64,000 nucleotides of DNA from NCBI RefSeq assembly GCF_903819335.1, contig NZ_CAIJDE010000040.1, positions 1 to 64,000 on the forward strand, in the 5' to 3' direction. This DNA comes from Flavobacterium panici. GTDB lineage: Bacteria; Bacteroidota; Bacteroidia; Flavobacteriales; Flavobacteriaceae. A program made the translations under genes and the position numbers. The notes below the pieces were generated by a model that saw only the letters and a list, made by a program, of their open reading frames with translations, was not told the origin of the DNA and made no database searches. Positions 23,743-32,353 of the stretch are shown in pieces. Position 1 is the first letter of the stretch. Each line of letters starts with the position of its first letter.

Positions 23743-24090
23743 TTATGCTCCGGTAACGGCCATTCTAATTTCTACATTTCCGCCCAATTCTAAAATCGGA
23801 CATCCGTTTGCAATGCTTACGGCTTCATCATAATCTGCCGCTTTTATCATAATCAAACCGCCAATTGCTTCTTTAATTTCTGCATACGGTCCGTTGATTA
23901 CACTTTTGTTCGATTTTACAATTTTACCTTCGCCATCCCAGCGTTGTAAAGGTTTTGCAAGCTTATCCTGAGCCGCAATTCCGCCCAGCCAATCCTGCCA
24001 AAGTTTAAGTGAATCCTGCAATTCCTGCGGAGAAGGCTGCGTTTCTTTAGTGATATAATCTCTTCTAAATATTAATACAAATTCGTTCAT
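23743..24090 (-). CDS. YciI/DGPF-domain protein, sigma partner
   Basis: A 115-residue protein of the YCII/DGPF family: F-V-L-I-F-R-R, W-Q-D-W-L-G-G-I-A-A, V-I-N-G-P-Y-A-E-I-K-E-A-I-G-G (the DGPF-equivalent loop) and C-P-I-L-E-L-G-G-N-V-E-I-R. Such proteins lie next to ECF42 sigma factors in many bacteria and are probable members of their regulon; their chemistry is unknown. It lies just upstream of the sigma gene on the same strand. Confidence 0.88.
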   Translation of the reverse strand: MNEFVLIFRRDYITKETQPSPQELQDSLKLWQDWLGGIAAQDKLAKPLQRWDGEGKIVKSNKSVINGPYAEIKEAIGGLIMIKAADYDEAVSIANGCPILELGGNVEIRMAVTGA

Positions 24091-24137
24091 GATATTATTT
24101 TTTTAATGTCAATATTTTTATGCGATAATTATTTTGA

Positions 24138-24590
24138 TTAACCGAATTGTCCAACTTTGTAAGTTCCCGGCTCGTTAGGAAATGCAAGGTTAATACGGTT
24201 CCAAGTGTTAATGTTTGTAATTGCCAAGGTTAAATCAATTAATTCCTGTTCGTTAAATTCGCTTGCTGCTTCTTTATAAACTGAATCTGGTACATCACAT
24301 TTTGTTACAGCTTCGGCCCAGGCAAAAGCAGCTCTTTCACGATTTGTGTAATATGAGGTTTCTCTCCATGCACTTAATCCGTATAAACGTTGTTCTGTTT
24401 CTCCTTTATGGCGTGCATCTTTATAATGCATATCTAAGCAATAAGCGCAGCTGTTGATTTGTGAAACCCTAAATAAAACTAATTCTAAAAGAGCTGATTC
24501 TAAAGTTGATTTTTTTAAATAGCCGCCAATTCCGTAAAGTGTTTTTAAAGCGTCTTGTCCTTTTTCGTGAATGTTAATTCTTGTTTCCAT
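24138..24590 (-). CDS. AhpD-like carboxymuconolactone decarboxylase family protein
   Basis: A 150-residue alpha-helical protein starting M-E-T-R-I-N-I-H-E; an in-frame ATG at 24626 adds 12 non-conserved residues. The redox motif S-C-A-Y-C-L-D-M-H (C-x-x-C then H) near residue 52 matches AhpD-type peroxidase/disulfide reductases. W-R-E-T-S-Y-Y-T-N-R-E-R-A-A-F-A-W-A-E-A is the family's second hallmark. It probably reduces peroxides or protein disulfides. It lies upstream of the YciI and sigma genes; AhpD-like genes are the usual target of ECF41-type sigmas, so joint control is likely. Confidence 0.88.
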   Translation of the reverse strand: METRINIHEKGQDALKTLYGIGGYLKKSTLESALLELVLFRVSQINSCAYCLDMHYKDARHKGETEQRLYGLSAWRETSYYTNRERAAFAWAEAVTKCDVPDSVYKEAASEFNEQELIDLTLAITNINTWNRINLAFPNEPGTYKVGQFG

Positions 24591-24736
24591 TTTGTATAAA
24601 GTTTTAATGTTATACTCTAATAACAATCGAACTTTCGGAATTGGACAAAATATTTTATTTTTTTTGAAATAAATTTGAAAATAATTAAAAACCCTTGTGT
24701 TTACAGGACTTTACGGATACTTTTTTTAATGAAAAA

Positions 24737-25756
24737 TTATAAATGAGATTCTTCTATAGCCGAAATTGTGATGTCATCTTCATTTAAAGACTTTAAAAAA
24801 TCTGCTGCGTCAAAAATTTCTCCAACAACAGTAACACCAGTTTTTGCTGTTTTACCAAATAGTATTCTGTTTATCGTTTCTACGACTAAAGGTGAAGTTA
24901 CCGCATAAATATCTTGTCCTTGTGCCACAATTTTTCTTTTGATATTATCTTTTACAGCAACCACTTCTACAGAAAACTGCTGGGATGATCTGTTCTTTTC
25001 GTCAATGGCTTCTGGTTCCGGAGTATCTTTATTTCTAAGATCATCTAAAGAATTTTGACTTAAATAAGTATTGATTGTGTTTACATTTAAATGACGTGAA
25101 ATGGTAATAATTTCAGAGAGAGGAAGACTCACAACTTGTTTAATTCTAATTGGGTTTTGGAAATCCCAGTCGATTGGAACACTTGGTTCCAGTTCTTGTA
25201 ATTGATTGTTTTTTAGTGTTAATCTGGTGTAATGATTTCTATCGCCTGTTAATCTGGTTCCTTTTGTTGGATACCAGGAATCGAGACCAATATAAATGTT
25301 TATTTCATCAATTTTGTCCCAATCTTGCGTTACTGCCGTACTCAATAAATCTCCTAAACCGCCATAAAATGCAACGGCAGGAATTATTAAAATTTTACCT
25401 TTGGCTTTTTCAGCATAATTTTCAAATACATCTAAAACAGCTTTTTGCTCGGCACTTAAATCAATATAATGAATACCTAATCTTAAAGCAGATTCAATAA
25501 TAGGTTCGGCAGTATCTAAAAACGGACCTGCACAGTTTATAATAATTTCAGATCCAGAAAAAGCATTGTCTAAACTTACTGCATCACTAATATCTGCGGC
25601 TTTTATTGTCGAATTTGGGTATTGTTTTTTTAATTGCTGCAGCTTGTCTTCATCTCTTCCGGAAAGAATTAATTGATATCCTTTTCTGGAAAGTTCAGCA
25701 ACAATAAATTTTCCCGTGTGTCCGTAAGCGCCATAAATTGCAATGCTATTTTTCAT
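24737..25756 (-). CDS. saccharopine dehydrogenase-like NAD(P)-binding protein
   Basis: A 339-residue protein with an N-terminal Rossmann fold: Y-G-A-Y-G-H-T-G-K-F (glycine-rich loop, residues 8-17), L-S-G-R-D-E-D-K-L after beta-2 (Arg suggests NADPH preference), and I-N-C-A-G-P-F-L-D-T. The pattern is that of the saccharopine dehydrogenase / trans-acting enoyl reductase family. It is unlikely to be a real lysine-pathway enzyme, since the substrate domain is short. It lies upstream of the AhpD-like gene on the same strand, separated by 146 nt. Confidence 0.75.
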   Translation of the reverse strand: MKNSIAIYGAYGHTGKFIVAELSRKGYQLILSGRDEDKLQQLKKQYPNSTIKAADISDAVSLDNAFSGSEIIINCAGPFLDTAEPIIESALRLGIHYIDLSAEQKAVLDVFENYAEKAKGKILIIPAVAFYGGLGDLLSTAVTQDWDKIDEINIYIGLDSWYPTKGTRLTGDRNHYTRLTLKNNQLQELEPSVPIDWDFQNPIRIKQVVSLPLSEIITISRHLNVNTINTYLSQNSLDDLRNKDTPEPEAIDEKNRSSQQFSVEVVAVKDNIKRKIVAQGQDIYAVTSPLVVETINRILFGKTAKTGVTVVGEIFDAADFLKSLNEDDITISAIEESHL

Positions 25757-25776
25757 GTTTCAGAGTTTTTAGTTTT

Positions 25777-25955
25777 TTATAGTACTTGATAAGTTACTCC
25801 AAATCTGAAGATTTTTGAATAAGCTTCGTTTGTACCGCCAACATATCCGTCCAGATAATTTCTTAATCCGAAAGAGTAGAAGTTTTTTTGGTTAAAGTTA
25901 ACGAAGCTAATGTAGGTAAAATAGTATTGTATTTTGAAGCCGTATTTTGTTTTTA
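25777..25955 (-). pseudogene. C-terminal remnant of an outer-membrane beta-barrel protein
   Basis: About 60 codons without a start read Y-Y-F-T-Y-I-S-F-V-N, then F-Y-S-F-G-L-R-N-Y-L-D-G-Y, and end F-R-F-G-V-T-Y-Q-V-L before a stop. Alternating polar and aromatic residues and a hydrophobic final strand are typical of outer-membrane barrels. The remnant begins where the antiporter gene ends, so the rest was probably lost by deletion. Confidence 0.5.
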
Positions 25956-27242
25956 TTTTAAATTTTCATCTAATTTTTGTTCTTTTTCGCTTTTAGTATT
26001 TAACCGTTTAACAATCCACGGAAGCGTAAGTCCCTGCCCGATAAGCGTAAAAAGTACGACCGCAACAGAAATAAAAATAATCGTATTTCTTTCGGGAAAA
26101 GGAGTGCCGTCTTCAAGGAATTTTGGAAGTCCAATCGCAATAGCAAGAGATACAATGCCGCGCATTCCGGACCAGCCTAAAATAATACTGTTGTTAAAGT
26201 CTAAAAGGGCATCTTCACTAACTTTTCTTTTTCCGCCGCGGTTTTTTTGAAATGCTTTTTGAAGATTAATTTTTTGGAGAAATACTCTAACCATCCTAAT
26301 TAGCAAAGCTACAATTGTAATGATAAAAGCATAACCAATGTAAGGCAGAATCATGTAGTTATCAATATCTTTTAATAGATACCTGAAATTAAGACCAATT
26401 AAAATAAAGATTAATCCGTTTAAAAGAAAAATGATAATGTCCCAAAGGCTTCGGGAACTGTTTTTTAAATTTTCGGGGAATATTTTTTTGCTGAAACGGG
26501 CAATTGCCAATCCGGAAACTACTACTGCAATTACGCCTGAAACATGAAATTGTTCGGCTACCAAGTAGGCTACAAACGGCATTAACAGCATAAAGCTAAT
26601 CGTGACATTGGTATTTTTATGTACTTTACTTAATATAAAAGCAAGGATTTTTGCAATCACCATTCCTACCAGAAAACCACCTCCTAATAAAAAAATAAAC
26701 TGCAGTGTTGCTTTCCAGATTACAAAAGCAGATCCCATTACGGCGGCAACAGCAAAACGATAGGCAACAAGTGCCGAAGCATCATTTATTAAACTTTCGC
26801 CTTCAAGAATTGTAATTGTTTTATGAGATATTCCGAGTCCTTTGGTAATGCTTACAGCAGCAACAGCGTCGGTTGCAGAAAGGATTGCTCCGAGTACAAA
26901 TGCCAGCGGCCATGTTATATTTGGGATCATATAATGAGCTACTACGGCAATCCAAAATGTGGTAAGAAAAACTAAAGTTATCGCCAGCGTGCTTATAGTG
27001 TTGAGATTGGTTTTGAAATCCTTTGGAGAAATATTAAACGAGGCATCATATAATAATGGCGGCAGAAATATCAAAAAGATAATTTCGGGATTAATCTGGA
27101 TTTCGGTCATGGTTGGAATAAAACCAATGGCGATCCCAACAATTACAAGAAGAATAGGGTACGGAAGTTTTGCTTTATCAGCAAAGGCAGATAAACCGAT
27201 TACGATGGCAAGTATAAATATAATGATACTGTAATTTTCCAT
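25953..27242 (-). CDS. Na+/H+ antiporter, CPA1 family
   Basis: A 429-residue inner-membrane antiporter with about 12 hydrophobic helices. Family motifs are F-L-P-P-L-L-Y-D-A-S-F, A-T-D-A-V-A-A-V-S (the discontinuous helix with the transport Asp, about residue 124), E-G-E-S-L-I-N-D-A-S-A-L-V and W-S-G-M-R-G-I-V-S-L-A. It exchanges cytoplasmic Na+ for H+ and supports pH and sodium homeostasis. The usual long cytosolic tail of some CPA1 members is absent; the protein ends soon after the last helix with a short charged tail. Its 3' end abuts a barrel-protein remnant. Confidence 0.9.
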   Translation of the reverse strand: MENYSIIIFILAIVIGLSAFADKAKLPYPILLVIVGIAIGFIPTMTEIQINPEIIFLIFLPPLLYDASFNISPKDFKTNLNTISTLAITLVFLTTFWIAVVAHYMIPNITWPLAFVLGAILSATDAVAAVSITKGLGISHKTITILEGESLINDASALVAYRFAVAAVMGSAFVIWKATLQFIFLLGGGFLVGMVIAKILAFILSKVHKNTNVTISFMLLMPFVAYLVAEQFHVSGVIAVVVSGLAIARFSKKIFPENLKNSSRSLWDIIIFLLNGLIFILIGLNFRYLLKDIDNYMILPYIGYAFIITIVALLIRMVRVFLQKINLQKAFQKNRGGKRKVSEDALLDFNNSIILGWSGMRGIVSLAIAIGLPKFLEDGTPFPERNTIIFISVAVVLFTLIGQGLTLPWIVKRLNTKSEKEQKLDENLK

Positions 27243-27337
27243 TTTTTGGATTTAGAAAAATGCTAATGTACTTAATTCAGTATTTAATTAAAAATTATTC
27301 TGGTTGGAGAAAGACAAAAGTTCTTTTGAAAACTAAT

Positions 27338-27428
27338 GCCCTAGCCCCGATAGAAGCGGCATCCTTTTGTGCTCTCGTTTCTTTAACGAGAGCATAAAAG
27401 ATATAGTGGATAGCGGGAATAAGCTCCT
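27338..27428. ncRNA. conserved flavobacterial structured element, possible Flavo-1-like
   Basis: The stretch GCCCTAGCCCCGATAGAAGC ... TAGCGGGAATAAGCTCCT resembles an intergenic element I recognise from many Flavobacterium genomes, with conserved ends and a variable central hairpin. Here the hairpin is GCTCTCGTT/AACGAGAGC (27371-27393). Orientation is uncertain and naming it Flavo-1 RNA is tentative. It lies in the gap between the antiporter and dnaK. Confidence 0.45.
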
Positions 27429-27462
27429 TAATTATGACATATTTATAGGCTTATGCCATGGT

Positions 27463-27561
27463 TGTCAGTCTTGAAAAATGTCATGTTGTCAGATGATTAT
27501 TGTCGTGCCAATATTAAAACTGACAATTTACTTTGGTTTTTTATCTTGGCACAAAGATTGA
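27463..27561 (+). promoter_or_regulatory. probable dnaK control region with sigma-54-like promoter
   Basis: TTGGCAC (27546-27552) and TTGA (27558-27561) are spaced like -24/-12 sigma-54 elements, with GG and GA 10 nt apart; the -12 GC is replaced by GA. Upstream are TGTCAG (27463, 27487), TGTCA (27479) and CTGACA (27520), forming direct and inverted copies like an activator site. The start codon follows 50 nt downstream. Confidence 0.45.
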
Positions 27562-27611
27562 CTTATGCCACGTGAGTTATGAAAATTAAATCAAAATTAA
27601 ATATATAAAAA

Positions 27612-29495
27612 ATGGGTAAAATAATCGGAATTGACTTAGGTACGACGAACTCTTGTGTTTCTGTAATGGAAGGTAACGAAGCAGTTGTTATCCCTAATGC
27701 AGAAGGAAAAAGAACGACTCCATCTATCATCGCTTTTGTTGAAGGTGGCGAAATTAAAGTAGGGGATCCTGCAAAAAGACAAGCAGTAACGAATCCTACA
27801 AAAACGATTGCTTCTATTAAACGTTTTATGGGACATACTTTTGCTGAAACTCAAGATGAGGCAAAAAGAGTTCCTTACAGTGTTGTAAAAGGTGACAACA
27901 ATACTCCACGTGTGGATATTGACGGTCGTTTATACACTGCTCAGGAGTTGTCTGCAATGACACTTCAAAAAATGAAAAAAACTGCTGAAGACTATTTAGG
28001 TCAAACTGTAACTGAAGCAGTTATTACTGTTCCTGCTTACTTTAACGATGCACAACGTCAAGCTACTAAAGAAGCTGGTGAAATTGCTGGTCTTAAAGTT
28101 ATGCGTATCATCAACGAGCCAACTGCTGCTGCACTTGCTTACGGATTAGATAAAAAAGGAACTGATCAAAAAATTGCTGTTTACGATTTAGGTGGAGGTA
28201 CTTTTGATATTTCTGTTCTTGAATTAGGAGACGGTGTATTTGAAGTATTATCTACAAATGGTGATACTCACTTAGGTGGTGATGATTTTGACCAGGTTAT
28301 TATTGACTGGTTAGCTGACGAATTCAAATCTGAAGAAGGTATTGATTTACGTTTAGATCCAATGTCATTACAACGTTTAAAAGAAGCTGCTGAGAAAGCT
28401 AAGATTGAATTATCATCTTCTGCTGAAACAGAAATCAACTTACCTTACGTAACTGCTACTGCTTCCGGACCAAAACACTTAGTGAAAAAATTATCCAGAG
28501 CTAAATTTGAGCAATTATCTGATACTTTAGTAAAACGTTCTATGGAGCCAGTTGCTAAAGCATTAAAAGATGCAGGTTTATCTACATCTGATATCGACGA
28601 GGTAATCCTTGTAGGAGGTTCTACTCGTATGCCAAGAATCGCAGACGAAGTGGAGAAATTCTTCGGTAAAAAAGCATCTAAAGGTGTTAACCCTGATGAG
28701 GTTGTTGCTATTGGAGCTGCTATTCAAGGTGGAGTTTTATCTGGAGATGTAAAAGATGTATTGTTACTTGACGTAACACCTCTTTCTTTAGGTATCGAAA
28801 CTATGGGTGGTGTATTGACTAAATTAATCGAATCTAACACAACTATTCCAACTAAAAAATCTCAAGTATTCTCTACTGCTGCTGATTCTCAACCATCTGT
28901 TGAAATCCACGTATTACAAGGAGAAAGAGCTATGGCTGCTGATAACAAAACTATTGGTCGTTTCCACTTAGATGGTATCCCACCAGCACCAAGAGGAGTT
29001 CCTCAAATCGAAGTAACTTTCGATATCGATGCTAATGGTATTATCAAAGTATCTGCAACTGATAAAGGAACTGGAAAATCTCACGATATCCGTATCGAAG
29101 CTTCTTCTGGATTAACAGCTGAAGAAATCGAAAAAATGAAAAAAGATGCTGAAGCTAACGCTGATGCTGACAGAATTGCAAAAGAAAGAGCTGAGAAATT
29201 GAACGAAGCTGATAGTACTATTTTCCAAACTGAAAGTCAATTGAAAGAATTGGGAGATAAATTAACAGACGATCAAAAAACAGCTATCGAATTTGCTTTA
29301 ACTGAATTAAGATTTGCTCACCAATCTCAAGATCTTGAGGCAATCCAAAAAGGATTAGACAATGTAAATGCAGCTTGGAAAACAGCTACAGAAGCAATGT
29401 ACGCTCAAGGTGGTGAACAAGGTCAACAAGCTGCTCCACAACAAGAGCAATCTGGAGACAATGTTGAAGACGTTGAATTCGAAGAAGTCAAATAA
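27612..29495 (+). CDS. dnaK: molecular chaperone DnaK (Hsp70)
   Basis: A 627-residue Hsp70. The N-terminal ATPase has [34 protein letters not shown] and [10 protein letters not shown]. The substrate-binding domain begins [14 protein letters not shown], and the lid ends [11 protein letters not shown], the usual EEV-type end. It refolds and shields proteins with DnaJ and GrpE, which are not in this window. It has its own terminator, immediately beyond which the integrative element begins. Confidence 0.98.
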   Translation: MGKIIGIDLGTTNSCVSVMEGNEAVVIPNAEGKRTTPSIIAFVEGGEIKVGDPAKRQAVTNPTKTIASIKRFMGHTFAETQDEAKRVPYSVVKGDNNTPRVDIDGRLYTAQELSAMTLQKMKKTAEDYLGQTVTEAVITVPAYFNDAQRQATKEAGEIAGLKVMRIINEPTAAALAYGLDKKGTDQKIAVYDLGGGTFDISVLELGDGVFEVLSTNGDTHLGGDDFDQVIIDWLADEFKSEEGIDLRLDPMSLQRLKEAAEKAKIELSSSAETEINLPYVTATASGPKHLVKKLSRAKFEQLSDTLVKRSMEPVAKALKDAGLSTSDIDEVILVGGSTRMPRIADEVEKFFGKKASKGVNPDEVVAIGAAIQGGVLSGDVKDVLLLDVTPLSLGIETMGGVLTKLIESNTTIPTKKSQVFSTAADSQPSVEIHVLQGERAMAADNKTIGRFHLDGIPPAPRGVPQIEVTFDIDANGIIKVSATDKGTGKSHDIRIEASSGLTAEEIEKMKKDAEANADADRIAKERAEKLNEADSTIFQTESQLKELGDKLTDDQKTAIEFALTELRFAHQSQDLEAIQKGLDNVNAAWKTATEAMYAQGGEQGQQAAPQQEQSGDNVEDVEFEEVK

Positions 29496-29527
29496 GTACT
29501 GATTAACATCAGTTAATAATAAGTGTT

Positions 29528-29562
29528 AAAGCGCTGTAAACATAATGTTTACAGCGCTTTTT
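29528..29562 (+). terminator. dnaK terminator
   Basis: AAAGCGCTGTAAAC and GTTTACAGCGCTTT flank an ATAAT loop and run into T residues, 32 nt after the dnaK stop. Confidence 0.92.
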
Positions 29563-29567
29563 CTTTT

Positions 29568-29701
29568 GGGGTCTTTTTTAATGGTGTTGTTTTTTAATCG
29601 TTTTTTATCATATATTTGTACCATATTTGTACCTGTCACTTAAGAGGAGACAAAGTGGGACTTATGTACCCTTATGGTACCTTAATGAGGAGACAAAGAC
29701 G
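29568..29701 (+). other. left end of the integrative element with repeated motifs
   Basis: Between the dnaK terminator and the excisionase-like gene lie a T-rich stretch, then ATTTGTACCATA (29614-29625) followed by TTTGTACC (29626-29633), and a 12-nt direct repeat GAGGAGACAAAG at 29644-29655 and 29687-29698. The attachment site should lie between about 29565 and 29640; its exact core cannot be fixed without the right end. The repeats may be recombinase or excisionase arm sites; TATATTTG at 29611 may also be the -7 box of the HTH-Int operon. Confidence 0.5.
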
Positions 29702-30256
29702 ATGAAAAGAACGAATAAACAATGTCTTAACTGCGGGGAGGAATTTCTTCCTAAAACCGTGACTTCTGTTTACTGCTCACATGTATGCAGCAAAAAAGCA
29801 TACAAACAGAAGATGAAACGGCTTAAAATTGAAGAGGAACTCAAAGCCCTTACGGATAAAATACCCGAGAACAGGGCATTTATTTCTGTTCCTGAAGCTG
29901 GCATGCTTTTTGGCATTGCCAATAAGTCCCTTTACCGGCTTGTCTACCAGGGAAAAATTCCTTCAATTAATCTGGGAACGCGCCTTATAAGAATAGACCG
30001 CAGAGTTATGGAAGAGATGTTCAGCCCTTCACGCAGCCTGCCGCAGGCTGAAACCGCGCCGAAGAAAAAATTATACAGCCTTGAAAAAGAAGACTGTTAT
30101 TCCATTGGTGAAATAGCTCAGAGGTTTCAAATATCTGAAGGTTCTGTCTACAGCCATATCAGGAAATATTCAATCCCGACCAGACAGATTGGAAAGCATG
30201 TATATGCTCCAAAGAGCGAAATTGATAACTTGTATAACGGAAATGATTTTATATGA
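29702..30256 (+). CDS. excisionase-like protein with zinc finger and two HTH_17 domains
   Basis: A 184-residue DNA-binding protein. The N-terminus has C-L-N-C-G-E-E-F and then Y-C-S-H-V-C-S-K-K, a four-cysteine zinc finger (residues about 8-30). Two similar MerR/excisionase helix-turn-helix units follow: I-S-V-P-E-A-G-M-L-F-G-I-A-N-K-S-L-Y-R-L, and Y-S-I-G-E-I-A-Q-R-F-Q-I-S-E-G-S-V-Y. Two tandem HTH_17 domains suggest it bends DNA by binding two adjacent half-sites. The start at 29702 follows the second GAGGAGACAAAG copy. Its stop overlaps the recombinase start (ATGA), so it is coexpressed with Int. Confidence 0.7.
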   Translation: MKRTNKQCLNCGEEFLPKTVTSVYCSHVCSKKAYKQKMKRLKIEEELKALTDKIPENRAFISVPEAGMLFGIANKSLYRLVYQGKIPSINLGTRLIRIDRRVMEEMFSPSRSLPQAETAPKKKLYSLEKEDCYSIGEIAQRFQISEGSVYSHIRKYSIPTRQIGKHVYAPKSEIDNLYNGNDFI

Positions 30257-31512
30257 AACAATTAGCAAAAACCAAGGTGACTGTTCGTCTTCGAAAGGCA
30301 GAAGACCGAAAAGAATGGTATGTTTACATAGAAAGCTATCCTGTTGAGGTTTACGGAAAGAAAACTCCCCAAAGAATCCGTGAATATTTAAACAGAGCCG
30401 TAACAACGGTGGAGTGGGACAAGAAAAGAACTGCCCGCACAGATGCAGACGGAACTAAATCCTACAAACCCAGACGCAGCGATAACGGGGTAATAATGTG
30501 CAGAAGCGAAAGCGACCGTGAAATAATGCTGTATGCGGACGGAGTGCGCAAAATCCGGCAGAAGGAATACGATAATACAGATCTGTACAGTGATGCTGAT
30601 AACCTATTGGCGGAGCAGAAAGAGAAAGGAAAAGAGGATTTTATTAGATATCTAGCTGCTGTGGCGGCTAAAAGACACGCACGAGGTTCAAAATCCATTC
30701 AGATCAATTGGGAGCGGACCAGAGAATTTTTAAAAAGCTATTCCAAAGGCAGCCTGATGTTTTCCGAGGTTGACAGCACAATGGCGGAAGATTTTAAACT
30801 GTTTCTGCTGGGTGCCCCGCTCGGAGGAGGCAAAAAAGGAATACTTTCCCACAACACTGCGGCAAGGTATTTTTCCATTTTTAAAGCGGCTTTAAAACAG
30901 GCCTTTATCGACGGATATCTAACAGTTGATTTATCTTCAAAAATAAAAGGCATTCCGGATCAGGAGTCAAGACGTGAATATCTGACCATTAAAGAATTGA
31001 ATGCATTGGCTGAAACACCCTGTGAAAAAGACGTCCTTAAAAGTGCCGCACTTTTCTCAGCCCTTACAGGTCTGAGGCACTCCGATATTCAGAAACTTCG
31101 CTGGAAAGAGATAAGTCTGGAAGATGGTATGGCTAAACTGCATTTCACACAGAAAAAGACAAAAGGTGTGGAATATATGCCTATTTCCCAGCAGGCCTTC
31201 CAGCTATGCGATGAACCGCGGCTTCCTGGGCAGCTTGTTTTTGAGGATCTGCCGGACCCCTCGTGGATTTCACGCCCTCTGAAAAAATGGGTTGAATCTG
31301 CGGGCATTAAAAAAAATATTACCTTCCACTGCTTCCGCCATACATTTGCAACACTGCAGCTGTCAAGCGGAACAGACATTTATACGGTCAGTAAAATGCT
31401 CGGGCATACCAACGTAAAAACTACTCAAATCTATGCCAAAGTAATAGATGAGAAGAAAAACAGAGCTTCGCAGGCAATACAATTGGAATCTTTAAAGAAA
31501 ACAGCGAAATGA
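30253..31512 (+). CDS. int: tyrosine recombinase (integrase) of the element
   Basis: A 419-residue site-specific recombinase. The N-terminal 110 residues are an arm-type domain common in Bacteroidota elements, then a SAM-like core-binding domain (about 125-225). Catalytic residues are visible: R275 in T-G-L-R-H-S-D, H359-C-F-R362-H-T-F-A-T, H385 in G-H-T-N-V-K-T-T-Q, and the nucleophile Y394. It is complete and should catalyse integration and excision at the dnaK-proximal site. It overlaps the HTH gene upstream and the membrane gene downstream by ATGA, so three genes are translated as one unit. Confidence 0.92.
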   Translation: MKQLAKTKVTVRLRKAEDRKEWYVYIESYPVEVYGKKTPQRIREYLNRAVTTVEWDKKRTARTDADGTKSYKPRRSDNGVIMCRSESDREIMLYADGVRKIRQKEYDNTDLYSDADNLLAEQKEKGKEDFIRYLAAVAAKRHARGSKSIQINWERTREFLKSYSKGSLMFSEVDSTMAEDFKLFLLGAPLGGGKKGILSHNTAARYFSIFKAALKQAFIDGYLTVDLSSKIKGIPDQESRREYLTIKELNALAETPCEKDVLKSAALFSALTGLRHSDIQKLRWKEISLEDGMAKLHFTQKKTKGVEYMPISQQAFQLCDEPRLPGQLVFEDLPDPSWISRPLKKWVESAGIKKNITFHCFRHTFATLQLSSGTDIYTVSKMLGHTNVKTTQIYAKVIDEKKNRASQAIQLESLKKTAK

Positions 31513-32246
31513 AAATAAAGTACTTCGAATATATAGCAGTTTACCTGTCTGTATTTTTAGTCTGTGTCTTTGTCGGCATAATCGGAAGACTGGTACTGCT
31601 GGAAAAAGGTGCTGATGAATATACAGCAGGCGTTTTCTTTTGGATCAGCACTGGATTTGGAGTTTTAATGTTTGCAATTCTAAGTTTATTTCTAAACGAA
31701 TTGGCTGAGAGATTACTGAATCGTTTTTTGAAGGCAGAAGAAAATGAACCGCCTGAAAGACGCATTCCAAATGAAGACCAAGATGAGCAGCAGGATGTTT
31801 TAATTAAGCACCGATTATCTGAAAATATAGAGTCAGCCAGAGATATTGAACGGATAAGGGAGGAAAGGCAAAATGCAGTCAAAAGTCAGAAACAAGCCAA
31901 AATTGATACTGCCATCCGTTATGCACAGCACGAGTTCGCGCTGTATGCGTCGGATGAAGATTTAAAGCAATTGAGTAAAAATATAACTATATATGCTGAA
32001 GAAATAAATCTAGAAAATATCAAACCGGTAAAAGTAAAAGATCTGTCTAATCTCGATCTGTATCATTTTGGCTGGAATCTCTGGAATTATTTTAAAGTCA
32101 GCAGACAGGATAGAGTTGCACAATTTCTAAAGTTAACTTTTGCCTACGCTTTAAAAGATGTTGAAGAGAACAGCATTAAAACGCATATGAAAGATGATGA
32201 ACAGAAAGGCATTATAAAGATAATAGAAGATTTTACTAATTTTTAA
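31509..32246 (+). CDS. two-span membrane protein coupled to the integrase
   Basis: A 245-residue protein. Two membrane helices (about residues 8-30 and 42-63) separated by a short loop are followed by a charged, partly coiled region (E-R-I-R-E-E-R-Q-N-A-V-K) and a C-terminal helical domain (L-S-N-L-D-L-Y-H-F-G-W-N-L-W-N-Y-F). Its ATG overlaps the Int stop by 4 nt. No family recognised. Membrane proteins are unusual partners of integrases, so it may sense cell state or act in transfer or exclusion; nothing in the sequence proves this. Confidence 0.6.
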   Translation: MKIKYFEYIAVYLSVFLVCVFVGIIGRLVLLEKGADEYTAGVFFWISTGFGVLMFAILSLFLNELAERLLNRFLKAEENEPPERRIPNEDQDEQQDVLIKHRLSENIESARDIERIREERQNAVKSQKQAKIDTAIRYAQHEFALYASDEDLKQLSKNITIYAEEINLENIKPVKVKDLSNLDLYHFGWNLWNYFKVSRQDRVAQFLKLTFAYALKDVEENSIKTHMKDDEQKGIIKIIEDFTNF

Positions 32247-32322
32247 ATGCAAATAGCTATAAAATACTGTGTTTTTCAAGTGTTTTTGTTGTGAAACGGG
32301 ACACAGCAAAAACATTTTTTTC

Positions 32323-32334
32323 ATTTGTACCATA
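32323..32334 (+). promoter_or_regulatory. ATTTGTACCATA motif shared with the element's left end
   Basis: The 12-mer ATTTGTACCATA at 32323-32334 is identical to 29614-29625 and in both cases lies upstream of an excisionase-type HTH gene. It may be a promoter core (TTTG followed by the start site) or a regulator site shared by both genes. Confidence 0.45.
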
Positions 32335-32353
32335 ACAATTAAAAACGATAGCT

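Noticed and set aside
27243..29701. tRNA gene as attachment site of the element
   Set aside because: No tRNA-like cloverleaf was seen; the junction lies behind the dnaK terminator.
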